This document shows, in pieces, positions 17,877 through 25,295 of a stretch of 64,000 bases of DNA (position 1 is the stretch's first letter; each line of letters starts with the position of its first letter). Source of the stretch: Anaerosporobacter mobilis DSM 15930. GTDB lineage: Bacteria; Bacillota; Clostridia; Lachnospirales; Lachnospiraceae. A program made the translations under genes and the position numbers. The notes under the pieces are model-generated. The model searched no databases, was not told where the DNA came from, and saw only the letters and a program-made list of their open reading frames with translations. The stretch is from assembly GCF_900142955.1 (NCBI RefSeq), contig NZ_FRCP01000013.1, forward strand, positions 149,679 through 213,678. Reading direction: 5' to 3'.

Positions 17877-17926
17877 AAGGAGCTACTTATATTGCATACC
17901 AAGTATGTACATAAGTAGCTCCTTTC
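17877..17926 (+). terminator. Terminator of peptide cassette 2
   Basis: Same long stem as the cassette 1 terminator (AAGGAGCTACTTAT ... ATAAGTAGCTCCTT) followed by TCT. Only 10 bp separates it from the end of the convergent permease gene, which it may also protect from read-through. Confidence 0.75.
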
Positions 17927-17936
17927 TAATTGAAGA

Positions 17937-20285
17937 TTATTCGACACCCTTTAGAGCTGCTACCATATCAAGTTTCTTTAGTTTTCCTGAGAACATGATA
18001 CTAACAACTATCGAAACTAGTAAGGTTGTGCCTGAACAAAGTAAGAAAGAAGGTATGGATAAAGTAGCCGTCATATCGAAGGCATCACCCATAATGTCGA
18101 CCATATATTGAACCATAAGTAGTCCTGTCGGTGTTCCTACAATAATACCAAATATTGATAACCAGGTGTTCTGAATCAATAGCATTTTTCTTAATTTTGA
18201 TGCATTAAAACCAACAACTTTTAATGTTGCTAATTCCTTTTCTCTTTCTGCATAAGCTAGTAAACCTAAATTATACAAGATTAGTAATCCCAGTAAGGCA
18301 GCCACAACGATAAGTAGAACGACTATGATTGTCATTGTTTCCATAGATACATCCCAAGCCTCTAACATAGACTTCTTTGTAAATATCTTCTTAATCTGAT
18401 CCGAATGAATGTCATCTTCTGCTACATCTGTTGCAATATAACTAGGAATGAAATCATATCCGGCTTCCTCAACAACTTTTCTTGTAGTTGTAATTCCTAC
18501 CCCCATCGGCATACGATTAATTATCGTAACTGTTGCTGTTTCCCATTTTTCTGCATCTAATAAGTGCCAAGAAATCTCGTCACCCTCTTTTATTCCTAAC
18601 GCCTCCGCGGTTTTTTGTGTAATAGCAAAATCAGAATCTTGCAGAGTGTCAATCTCTAGGTTACTATTCGTAAACCGGTATAATCCTTTCCCCTCTACTG
18701 CCGTAAATGAAAGTATCTTTTTTTTATTTTTCGCTTTAACAATTATAGAATCCTCCATAATCAGCTCTCCTTGTAACTCTTTGGACAAAGACTCTGCATC
18801 ATATAGGGTAGTTTCTTTCTTTAATTCCACTCGGTTATCAAAGTTTTGTATATCCTCGTATAACCAATCTCGCATATTCTTAAACGAATCATTCATCGAA
18901 GCGGAACATACTAATAGTGCCATACAGCATAGGGTTCCTGCGAATCCCATTAAGCAACGAATCTTTGATCTAGATAGATCCCTCAGATTATACTGCACCG
19001 AGAAGCTTAATTTGTTCCAGAATGGTAACTTTTCGAATATACTGCGTTTTCCCTTTTTTGGTGCTGCTGGTTTTAGTGTATCTGCAGGATTCACCGCTAG
19101 AACTTTTCTACAACTTAGATACGTTGTTAACGTACACGCAACAACCGTTATCATGCCTACCAAGAAAAAGCTAACACTATAACCTCCCTTCCACTCTGGT
19201 AGGGTATAAGCCGAACTCATGGAAGGAATGAATAATCTTGGTAGAGTCACAGGACCAAGGGCAACTCCTAATGCAGCCCCAACCGCAGATAGCCAGAAAC
19301 CGTATGCCATGTAATGTCGCAGAATCTTTCCTTTCTTCATACCAAGTGCTTTCATGGTACCGATTTGTGTTCTTTGGTTATTTACAAGACGATTCATTGT
19401 TGTAATGATGGCTAGAATAGCAATTCCAACAAAAGCGATTGTAAATACTATCATCATCGCTTCATGCTGTTTCATCTCGTCTTGTAGTTGATTTACTCCA
19501 GGTATACTTTCTCTTGTGATAAAGTAACTATAACCTCCATCCAATGCTTCACTTATTTTATCTTCTAGCGATCCGACGTCGGTAAGGTCTGTCGTTATAA
19601 CCATTTGTGTAAACGGAATAAAGGCTTTCTTTGCTTCTTCACTTATATTCTTTACTACAACGTTCTCTGCATTCTTTCCCTGTAGACCAAGCGCCTCCAT
19701 AGGAATTGTTTCGTAAGAAGCTATTGCAATTCCCACTTTAGAGAAATCCGGTATTATAGCATCGTCATCTGTATAATATGTATATTCTGGTGAATAGATA
19801 ATTCCGCCTATTTTCAGCGTAAGTTGATTACCTTCTATATCAAAGGTATATTCATCTCCAACAGTTAAGTCATTGGCATCTGCAAATCTCTTATCTAGCC
19901 AGACATGTTTACTATCAGTTTGGTCAAATTCTTCCCCTTGTACAACCTTCGGTTTACTGATATCATTTTCTTCTTGAAAGTACAAGTAGATTGTTGGCTT
20001 TTGCTCACTCTCACCAACTGCTGTCAAGAATAATCTTCTTTGTGCATCCGTAATCCCTTCGATATCTTTAACTGCTTGTAAATCATCTTCAGTAAAATTC
20101 TCTCCATAAATCCATGCATCACCTAGATTTGTCTCTTTATTATAGGAGTTTCTGATCTCCCGTATACCTGCAACTTCTCCTCCAACTCCTGCATAGACAT
20201 ATACACCAAGAAATGCTAACAAGAATATAGATATAAACTGCATCTTATTCCATTTCATATCTCTTAACATCTTATGTAACAGCAT
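17937..20285 (-). CDS. ABC transporter permease with two FtsX domains
   Basis: A 782-residue homologue of the permease at 5523-7940, with the same order: N-terminal membrane segment (about 16-36), an extracytoplasmic domain, three membrane segments (about 275-390) with the RTQIGTMKALGMKKGK loop, then a second half with an RELATLKVVGF-type loop (EKELATLKVVGFN) and three C-terminal segments. The ATG at 20285 shares its A with the TGA stop of the ATPase gene, so translation is coupled; GAGGTG lies 8 nt upstream. The operon is preceded by a candidate Mn2+ riboswitch. Substrate unknown; peptide or drug efflux or metal-related export are open possibilities. Confidence 0.9.
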   Translation of the reverse strand: MLLHKMLRDMKWNKMQFISIFLLAFLGVYVYAGVGGEVAGIREIRNSYNKETNLGDAWIYGENFTEDDLQAVKDIEGITDAQRRLFLTAVGESEQKPTIYLYFQEENDISKPKVVQGEEFDQTDSKHVWLDKRFADANDLTVGDEYTFDIEGNQLTLKIGGIIYSPEYTYYTDDDAIIPDFSKVGIAIASYETIPMEALGLQGKNAENVVVKNISEEAKKAFIPFTQMVITTDLTDVGSLEDKISEALDGGYSYFITRESIPGVNQLQDEMKQHEAMMIVFTIAFVGIAILAIITTMNRLVNNQRTQIGTMKALGMKKGKILRHYMAYGFWLSAVGAALGVALGPVTLPRLFIPSMSSAYTLPEWKGGYSVSFFLVGMITVVACTLTTYLSCRKVLAVNPADTLKPAAPKKGKRSIFEKLPFWNKLSFSVQYNLRDLSRSKIRCLMGFAGTLCCMALLVCSASMNDSFKNMRDWLYEDIQNFDNRVELKKETTLYDAESLSKELQGELIMEDSIIVKAKNKKKILSFTAVEGKGLYRFTNSNLEIDTLQDSDFAITQKTAEALGIKEGDEISWHLLDAEKWETATVTIINRMPMGVGITTTRKVVEEAGYDFIPSYIATDVAEDDIHSDQIKKIFTKKSMLEAWDVSMETMTIIVVLLIVVAALLGLLILYNLGLLAYAEREKELATLKVVGFNASKLRKMLLIQNTWLSIFGIIVGTPTGLLMVQYMVDIMGDAFDMTATLSIPSFLLCSGTTLLVSIVVSIMFSGKLKKLDMVAALKGVE

Positions 20286-20989
20286 CACCAATTCACCTCA
20301 CTTACTGGAACTGGAGATTCATTCACTTTAATTTCTCTAATTTTTCCACTCCGCATACGAATTACTTTATCCGCGCATTGGGCAAAAGCTGTATTATGAG
20401 TAACAATAATGACAGTTTTATGTCTTTCTTTACACATCTTCTGCAACAGCTCTAAAACTGCTATCCCTGTTTCTGAATCAAGTGCTCCTGTAGGCTCATC
20501 TCCTAGAATAATTTTAGGATTTTTACTCAATGCTCTAGCAATGGATACTCTTTGCTGTTCTCCACCCGATAACTGAGATGGGAATTTATTCTTATGTTCC
20601 TGCAATCCAACCGCATCTAATAATTCCGAAGGATCTAATGCATCTTTCACAATTTCTTTTGTAAGAGCAACATTCTCGTACGCAGTAAGACTTGGTAATA
20701 AGTTATAGAACTGAAATATAAAACCAATATTCTCTGCCCGTAATCTTGACATCTGATTATCATTCATTGTACTAATTTCTTCGCCATTAATCCGTATACT
20801 TCCACTGGTTGGTTGATCCATTCCCCCAAGCATATTCAAAACTGTTGATTTTCCAGCCCCCGATTGACCAAGGATTACCACAAACTCTCCCTCATCAATC
20901 GTGAAATCCACATGATTAACTGCTATCTGCTTACTTTCTCCTGTTCCATACTCCTTGACTACATCTTTAAATGTAATTAATTCATTCAT
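20285..20989 (-). CDS. ABC transporter ATP-binding protein (MacB/LolD type)
   Basis: A 234-residue ATPase with Walker A GQSGAGKST, Q-loop QFYNLLPS, signature LSGGEQQR, Walker B IILGDEPTGALD and H-loop VTHN. It is close in sequence to the ATPase at 7953-8654, and both end with the same SPVPVSEVNW / NPIPVEEIEW type of tail. The start at 20989 (MNELITF) has GGGGGAG 5 nt upstream; the in-frame start at 21007 lies before that site. Its stop overlaps the permease start. Confidence 0.92.
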   Translation of the reverse strand: MNELITFKDVVKEYGTGESKQIAVNHVDFTIDEGEFVVILGQSGAGKSTVLNMLGGMDQPTSGSIRINGEEISTMNDNQMSRLRAENIGFIFQFYNLLPSLTAYENVALTKEIVKDALDPSELLDAVGLQEHKNKFPSQLSGGEQQRVSIARALSKNPKIILGDEPTGALDSETGIAVLELLQKMCKERHKTVIIVTHNTAFAQCADKVIRMRSGKIREIKVNESPVPVSEVNW

Positions 20990-21051
20990 AGACACTCCCC
21001 CACTCATTTAATTCCAACATACAATAGCACCACTTATATATTGGTTTACGC

Positions 21052-21081
21052 AAAAAAAACGGGTTTAGTATACTATACCCG
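21052..21081 (-). terminator. Second terminator between riboswitch and ABC operon
   Basis: On the minus strand CGGGTATAGTATACTAAACCCG is followed by eight T's. It lies downstream of the riboswitch's own terminator and 63 bp before the ATPase start. Confidence 0.75.
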
Positions 21082-21083
21082 AA

Positions 21084-21209
21084 TAAAAAAAGACTTCAAG
21101 CATAGCATACCTGCTACACATGAGTCTCGCTATTTAAGACAAGCCAGATGAAAGTCATCAGGATGTTGACTTGCCACACTAAATTGTGCTACCTACTCCC
21201 TCACGAGTT
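21084..21209 (-). promoter_or_regulatory. Mn2+ riboswitch (yybP-ykoY type) with overlapping terminator
   Basis: On the minus strand the two conserved loop sequences of the yybP-ykoY class are present: GAGGGAGTAG near the 5' end and ATAGCGAGAC near the 3' end, with the intermediate GTCAACATCC. P1 forms between CGTGAG (21205-21200) and CTCATG (21124-21119). The same CTCATG region also belongs to a terminator stem, GACTC...(G)AAGTC (21126-21092), followed by T7. Aptamer and terminator are therefore mutually exclusive, as in Mn2+-activated switches of this class. Downstream is the FtsX/MacB operon. Confidence 0.75.
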
Positions 21210-21372
21210 ATTTCGTTTTCTTTTACTTTATTAGGTTACCATATTTTACCTTCATGTGTCAATTATTAATACTTTTATTTCAAATCAAATCAATCCTTCC
21301 TTAGATAATTCCATCAACAATTCATCTGATGTTGTTTAAGATACAAAAAAAATCCTTAGCCACATCGTTTGG

Positions 21373-21708
21373 TTAAGGATTTTTCTTGTTTACTGCAAGT
21401 ATGAAGTTCTTAATAATGTCTTCTACATATGGCAAATACTGTGGTTCAAGATTTGATAGCATCTTTGTTAAAACAGTTAAATCGTTGGCACCCTCTCGTC
21501 CTAGTACAATGTAATCTGCCGAGGTGCTTAATGCATTGCATAATTTGTAAAGAGTTGCAGAAGACATACCTCTTCTACCAAGTTCGATTTGAGCAAGAAA
21601 CTGAGGAGAAACATCAATACATTCTGCTAATTTCTCTCTGCTTAACTTTTGTTCTTCTCTCTTTATACGAACACGCTGTCCCATTTGAATATCCAAATCT
21701 TTTTTCAT
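21373..21708 (-). CDS. XRE-family helix-turn-helix regulator
   Basis: A 111-residue protein with a Cro/C1-type helix-turn-helix at residues 8-65 (GQRVRIKREEQKLSREKLAE, then PQFLAQIELGRRGMSSATLYKLCNAL). The last 40 residues are a short tail without a recognisable ligand domain. GAGG lies 7 nt before the ATG. It is divergent from the diguanylate cyclase gene, with 224 bp between the starts. Its targets are unknown. It is not obviously linked to the ABC operon that follows on the same strand, since a riboswitch and two terminators lie between. Confidence 0.85.
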   Translation of the reverse strand: MKKDLDIQMGQRVRIKREEQKLSREKLAECIDVSPQFLAQIELGRRGMSSATLYKLCNALSTSADYIVLGREGANDLTVLTKMLSNLEPQYLPYVEDIIKNFILAVNKKNP

Positions 21709-21932
21709 ATTTAACCTCTTAGTTTCATTCTATATGAAGCTATTAGTTTATAAAACAATCTAAAAGACATTGAATTCTAATAGCTATTAGCTTATAATAA
21801 GTAGTATATGTAATTATATGAGAAATATAAGTAAAACCAGCCAACCGAATGGGAAAGTTGCTGTAGGAATTGAAACAAGTCTGCAGTGTCTATAATTGAT
21901 TATTATAGCTACTAAGGAAAGGAGAAGAAATA

Positions 21933-21974
21933 GTGAATTTTCCTATAATTCATTATGCGCAGAAAATACTATGA
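21933..21974 (+). CDS. 13-codon upstream ORF coupled to the diguanylate cyclase
   Basis: GTG at 21933 with AAGGAGA 8 nt upstream reads 13 codons and stops at TGA 21972-21974, which overlaps the ATG of the cyclase gene (ATGA). The good ribosome site belongs to this small ORF, whereas the cyclase ATG has none of its own. This looks like a translational coupling leader; the peptide itself may have no function. Confidence 0.5.
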   Translation: MNFPIIHYAQKIL

Positions 21975-22822
21975 AAATTCTAATAGATGAACTAAAAGAT
22001 ATCAATCTTATGAAAAACATATTTCATGTTTTACGTCTAGTTGACGTAAAACACAAGAGAATTATTGAAGATTATTATAGAAAATCATGCAAGCCCTATA
22101 TTATGGAATTTGATTTTAACGGACATATAGAAGAATATAAGAAATGTTATGAAATCGATAGTACGACATATAAATTGGAACAATTCAACCAGTTTTTGTT
22201 TTTTATTGCATTTCAACCTGTACAAATACAGAATACTCGTTATGTTTTGGAATGTGTTTCAGATATCACAAAAAGTACAGAATCCAGCCATTATTTCAAA
22301 ATACTAGATGATGCTTATAAACTATCTATTACCGATGAACTGACAGGCATCTATAATAGAAGATACATAAATCATGCCCTTCCCAATGCGATTTCTACCT
22401 GTAGCACAGGTAATAAGCCTCTTACTGTGATTTTTATAGATTTGGATTATTTTAAAGAGATAGATGACTTATATGGTCATGCAGCAGGAGATTATCTATT
22501 ATCACAATTAGCACTAGACTTACAAGAGCATTTTATCCATCAAATTGATTGGGTCGCACGTTATGGCGGTGATGAATTTCTGCTGTGTTTAAGTGATACA
22601 GATTGTAAGAAGGCAAGAACAATAGCCGAACAAATAAGAACCGTTATCGAGAAAAAGACATATGCTTACAATAGTCATCCCATACATATTACATGCAGTC
22701 TTGGAGTATATACCGTGGATCATCCCGATTCTCACACATCCTATGATTCAATACTACAGGAAGTAGATAAACATCTATATCAAGCTAAAAAAGCAGGTAG
22801 AAACCAAGTTAGTGTAAGATAA
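21971..22822 (+). CDS. Diguanylate cyclase (GGDEF domain)
   Basis: A 283-residue protein from ATG 21971. Residues about 120-283 are a GGDEF domain with the catalytic signature YGGDEF (about 198) and the usual start LTDELTGIYNRRY-type motif (SITDELTGIYNRRY). An RxxD inhibitory site is not evident five residues upstream. The N-terminal ~115 residues are an unrecognised, probably sensory region without membrane segments. It makes cyclic di-GMP from two GTP. The frame is open back to a TTG at 21896, but that start has no ribosome site, whereas the ATG at 21971 overlaps the stop of a 13-codon ORF that has one. Confidence 0.85.
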   Translation: MKILIDELKDINLMKNIFHVLRLVDVKHKRIIEDYYRKSCKPYIMEFDFNGHIEEYKKCYEIDSTTYKLEQFNQFLFFIAFQPVQIQNTRYVLECVSDITKSTESSHYFKILDDAYKLSITDELTGIYNRRYINHALPNAISTCSTGNKPLTVIFIDLDYFKEIDDLYGHAAGDYLLSQLALDLQEHFIHQIDWVARYGGDEFLLCLSDTDCKKARTIAEQIRTVIEKKTYAYNSHPIHITCSLGVYTVDHPDSHTSYDSILQEVDKHLYQAKKAGRNQVSVR

Positions 22823-22928
22823 CTTGGTACTTCTTCCCTCTATCTAAACAAATATAATAATTATACTTTCTGGTCTTTCTTAGTCTTGTTTATTGGTAAT
22901 AACCGATCTCCAATACTACATCAAAATG

Positions 22929-22973
22929 TTCATAAGAATAGCCCCACGCTAATGCGCAGGGCTTTCTTATGAA
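22929..22973. terminator. Long hairpin at the island left end
   Basis: TTCATAAGAA-T-AGCCC pairs with GGGCT-TTCTTATGAA to make a 45-nt hairpin with one bulge. It probably is the original transcription terminator of tRNA-Ser before island insertion, because it abuts the tRNA-derived repeat. Confidence 0.6.
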
Positions 22974-22994
22974 CGGAGACGGTGGGATTCGAAC
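22967..22994. repeat. Left attachment repeat (attL), 28 bp
   Basis: Identical to 29018-29045. The sequence is the last 20 bases of tRNA-Ser(CGA) plus 8 flanking bases, with no rest of a tRNA next to it. This is the pattern left by site-specific integration into a tRNA 3' end. Confidence 0.85.
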
Positions 22995-23169
22995 ACTTGA
23001 TCGGGAGTGTCCCCTGTAATGATTCTAATTACCCTTGAAATGTAAACTCAAGTGTCCTAAAGGTGCCACATTGTATAACCAAAAGATTACGAATTTCAAA
23101 TGATAAATAGATGTTTTATTATAATCATTCACCGTGATGCTAAGATTAATTATTTTCGAAACATTCTTC

Positions 23170-23309
23170 TTAACTATTATAGATTTTCTGTTTCTGATTA
23201 TTGAATTCTTTTTGAGTAAGGATCCCCCATCTAACACACTTTTCAGTTCTATTAACCTTTTACTCAGATCAATTCCATACTCCGTACTAAAAGCTATAGA
23301 AAGTTTCAA
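23170..23309 (-). pseudogene. Frameshifted SHOCT-domain remnant
   Basis: From about 23309 the minus strand reads a sequence ending LSKRLIELKSVLDG, then the frame is lost at a run of five G's (plus-strand C's at 23224-23228). One extra G would continue in the next frame as GILTQKEFNNQKQKIYNS and stop at 23170. Together this matches a SHOCT domain (LxxLKxLLDxGxITxxEF). No good start codon or ribosome site is seen, and the frame is blocked by a TGA a little upstream. It could equally be a sequencing error in a short real gene. Confidence 0.4.
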
Positions 23310-23347
23310 TTTTCTTTCTTTACAGTTAGCAATTCATATATTAATTT

Positions 23348-24409
23348 CTATTTTGACAACTGTAGCAGTCTTTCATCTAGCAAATCGAATAGAAAATCTG
23401 TTGGATCCGAACCAGAATCTTTCATTTTAATCATTTCATATATAATTAAATCATTAATATTAAGTATTATTTTACCAGATTCTTTAATAATTCCATCAGA
23501 AGCTTTAAGTGCGTTATTACTAGCACCACTTCGAGAAATTATTATTGCAACATTTCTTAATGCCTTAGCGAATAAATACTTTTCAGTTGTATAAATCTGA
23601 TTTTGAGAAATCTTTTCACTGTAATTTTTAAATTCAAATAATAAATACCTTGATTTAAAATCATTAATGAAAATCGACCAAATTCCATCTTCACTTTTTA
23701 TTCTACAAATCAAATCAAATCTATGTAAACCATCATCTGTCCTATTTTGTTTGTGCCAACCATCAAGTGAATTATCAAAAAGATATTTTAGTATTTCCGT
23801 ACATTTATTTTCATATTCAGCAAATGCACGTTTACCTGGCTTAATTCTTAGTAATTCACTATATAATATTTCTCCTTTGTTGTTTTCATCTAATGTAATT
23901 TTACCTTTCGTGTTATTAACATTACTTTGATAATTAAATATTTTATTAATATCACATGGATTTCCCTTAATATCATTTTCATTATCACTTTTTAAGCCTA
24001 GTACTTCTATTAGCTCTTTTTTAACTTCCGGAATTGAATTTGAGAGAAATAATATATTCTCAATGTCAATTATATTTACCCCAAAGTCTATTTCATAAGA
24101 TACTTTATAGAATTCATCTAATTTAGCGGATATTAGAAGTACACTGTTTGGTATATTAATATCTAAAGAATTTCTTCGCACCTTTTCTAGAGCTTTTTCA
24201 ATTAAGTTTAAATTCACACTAAAATTTCTATACATTTTAATTTCCACTATAGTTTTTTGTTGATCACTATTGGTAATAATTGCATCTATTTCAATACGCT
24301 TATCATTTATCGTAAACAACTTATTGGTTTCAATTTCACAAAAATGATGCTTCAATATTTTAATACATATTTCTTCAAATTTTTTATACATATCAAAGCT
24401 TTTATCCAT
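23348..24409 (-). CDS. Protein with two PD-(D/E)XK nuclease-like halves
   Basis: A 353-residue protein. The first half has a nuclease-fold core with D42 (IEIDAII) and E56-x-K58 (VEIKMYR). The second half has another: D232 (HRFDLICRI) and E259-x-K261 (FEFKNY), each followed by a helix. The arrangement suggests either a duplicated restriction-endonuclease-like module (Mrr-like) or a catalytic plus a structural copy. Residues about 130-200 between them are a low-complexity, Asn/Lys-rich linker. The gene is the last of four minus-strand island genes, 193 bp after the S24 gene, so it may have its own promoter. A role in foreign-DNA cleavage is inference from fold and context. Confidence 0.6.
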   Translation of the reverse strand: MDKSFDMYKKFEEICIKILKHHFCEIETNKLFTINDKRIEIDAIITNSDQQKTIVEIKMYRNFSVNLNLIEKALEKVRRNSLDINIPNSVLLISAKLDEFYKVSYEIDFGVNIIDIENILFLSNSIPEVKKELIEVLGLKSDNENDIKGNPCDINKIFNYQSNVNNTKGKITLDENNKGEILYSELLRIKPGKRAFAEYENKCTEILKYLFDNSLDGWHKQNRTDDGLHRFDLICRIKSEDGIWSIFINDFKSRYLLFEFKNYSEKISQNQIYTTEKYLFAKALRNVAIIISRSGASNNALKASDGIIKESGKIILNINDLIIYEMIKMKDSGSDPTDFLFDLLDERLLQLSK

Positions 24410-24602
24410 GCCAATATCTCCATTTATCTATATCTCATTTATATAAATTACCATAACATACTAACTTGCTTAACTAGTCATCAAATTAATACAAGCAAAT
24501 GTTTGAAAGATTTCTACTTGGAGGTAATATCATTTCAGTTACTATATACATATAATATGTATCTCTATGGAAATTATCTTTAACGGTTTTTCAACTGGGT
24601 TC

Positions 24603-25295
24603 TTATTTAATAACTATAGGCATCACTTCAATTACTTTACCCTGAATCTTACAATTCATATCAGATGTTAAAATAATATTCTTAAAATCTTCAGAGTCAT
24701 TAACAGGAACTAATGTTATACTGTCACCATTTTTAGTATACTTTTTACACATAGCATCACCATCGATATTAAAAATTCCCAAATCATCATTATCTAGATA
24801 CTCAACTCTTTTAACTAAGACAATACTTCCATCAGGAATTAATGGTTCCATACTTTGTCCTGATATTCTTACTGCAAAATCTGCTTCATTATTATAAACT
24901 TCATAATCTTCAGCTTGGACATCGCTACTTTCTATGTAAAAACCGTTACCTGCACAAGCAGCAATATCATATAATAAAATAACTTTACTTTGAGTATCTC
25001 TAGTTATTTCATAAGTCATAGAAAATTCTTCATCACTATCAACAAACTCTTCTTTAATAGAACTAAAAATAGATGAAATCCAACTAAATATGTAATTTCC
25101 CTTTTTTAATACATCATTGACCATATGATTAGTAAATTCAATATTTGTGGTAAAATTATTCCCTTTGAAAATACCTTCATAAAACTTACGTGAGTCAAAC
25201 TGCAAATCACTCCCATTAATCGAAAAGATTGTTAGAGAATCCTCCTGAATGACATATGCGTCTTCTACAAAATCAAACGTTAGTAACCTTTTCAT
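24603..25295 (-). CDS. S24 (LexA/CI-type) autoprotease-like protein without HTH
   Basis: A 230-residue protein. The C-terminal half is an S24 peptidase: catalytic Ser148 in GQSMEPLIPDGS and Lys184/185 in MCKKY. An Ala115-Gly116 pair lies just before it (AACAGNGF), where LexA and phage repressors cleave themselves. The first 110 residues do not resemble a helix-turn-helix; they include a hydrophobic YIFSWISSIF stretch (about 69-78). It overlaps the upstream PHP-ATPase gene by 23 bases and has GAGGTGG before its ATG, so the two are made together. A damage- or signal-triggered self-cleavage controlling the ATPase is an attractive inference but unproven. An ordinary repressor with a highly diverged DNA-binding part is the alternative. 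Confidence 0.75.
   Translation of the reverse strand: MKRLLTFDFVEDAYVIQEDSLTIFSINGSDLQFDSRKFYEGIFKGNNFTTNIEFTNHMVNDVLKKGNYIFSWISSIFSSIKEEFVDSDEEFSMTYEITRDTQSKVILLYDIAACAGNGFYIESSDVQAEDYEVYNNEADFAVRISGQSMEPLIPDGSIVLVKRVEYLDNDDLGIFNIDGDAMCKKYTKNGDSITLVPVNDSEDFKNIILTSDMNCKIQGKVIEVMPIVIK

Larger units (their letters stand above)
17255..17926. repeat. Tandem duplication of a peptide-hairpin-terminator cassette
   Basis: Two cassettes, about 17262-17545 and 17670-17926, share nearly identical sequence: 34 identical bases before the start codon, the 27-codon ORF, the post-stop hairpin, a CCGAAACGTTTTTACTAAAAGAT segment, and the terminator. The first copy has about 30 extra bases before its terminator. 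About 125 bp of unique sequence separates them. Confidence 0.9.

Noticed and set aside
22995..23347. Integrase gene next to attL
   Set aside because: Looked for tyrosine recombinase motifs in all frames here and at the right end; only a SHOCT-like fragment was seen.
23134..23430. 98-codon plus-strand open frame in the island
   Set aside because: Antisense to the SHOCT remnant and the nuclease-like gene end; no ribosome site.
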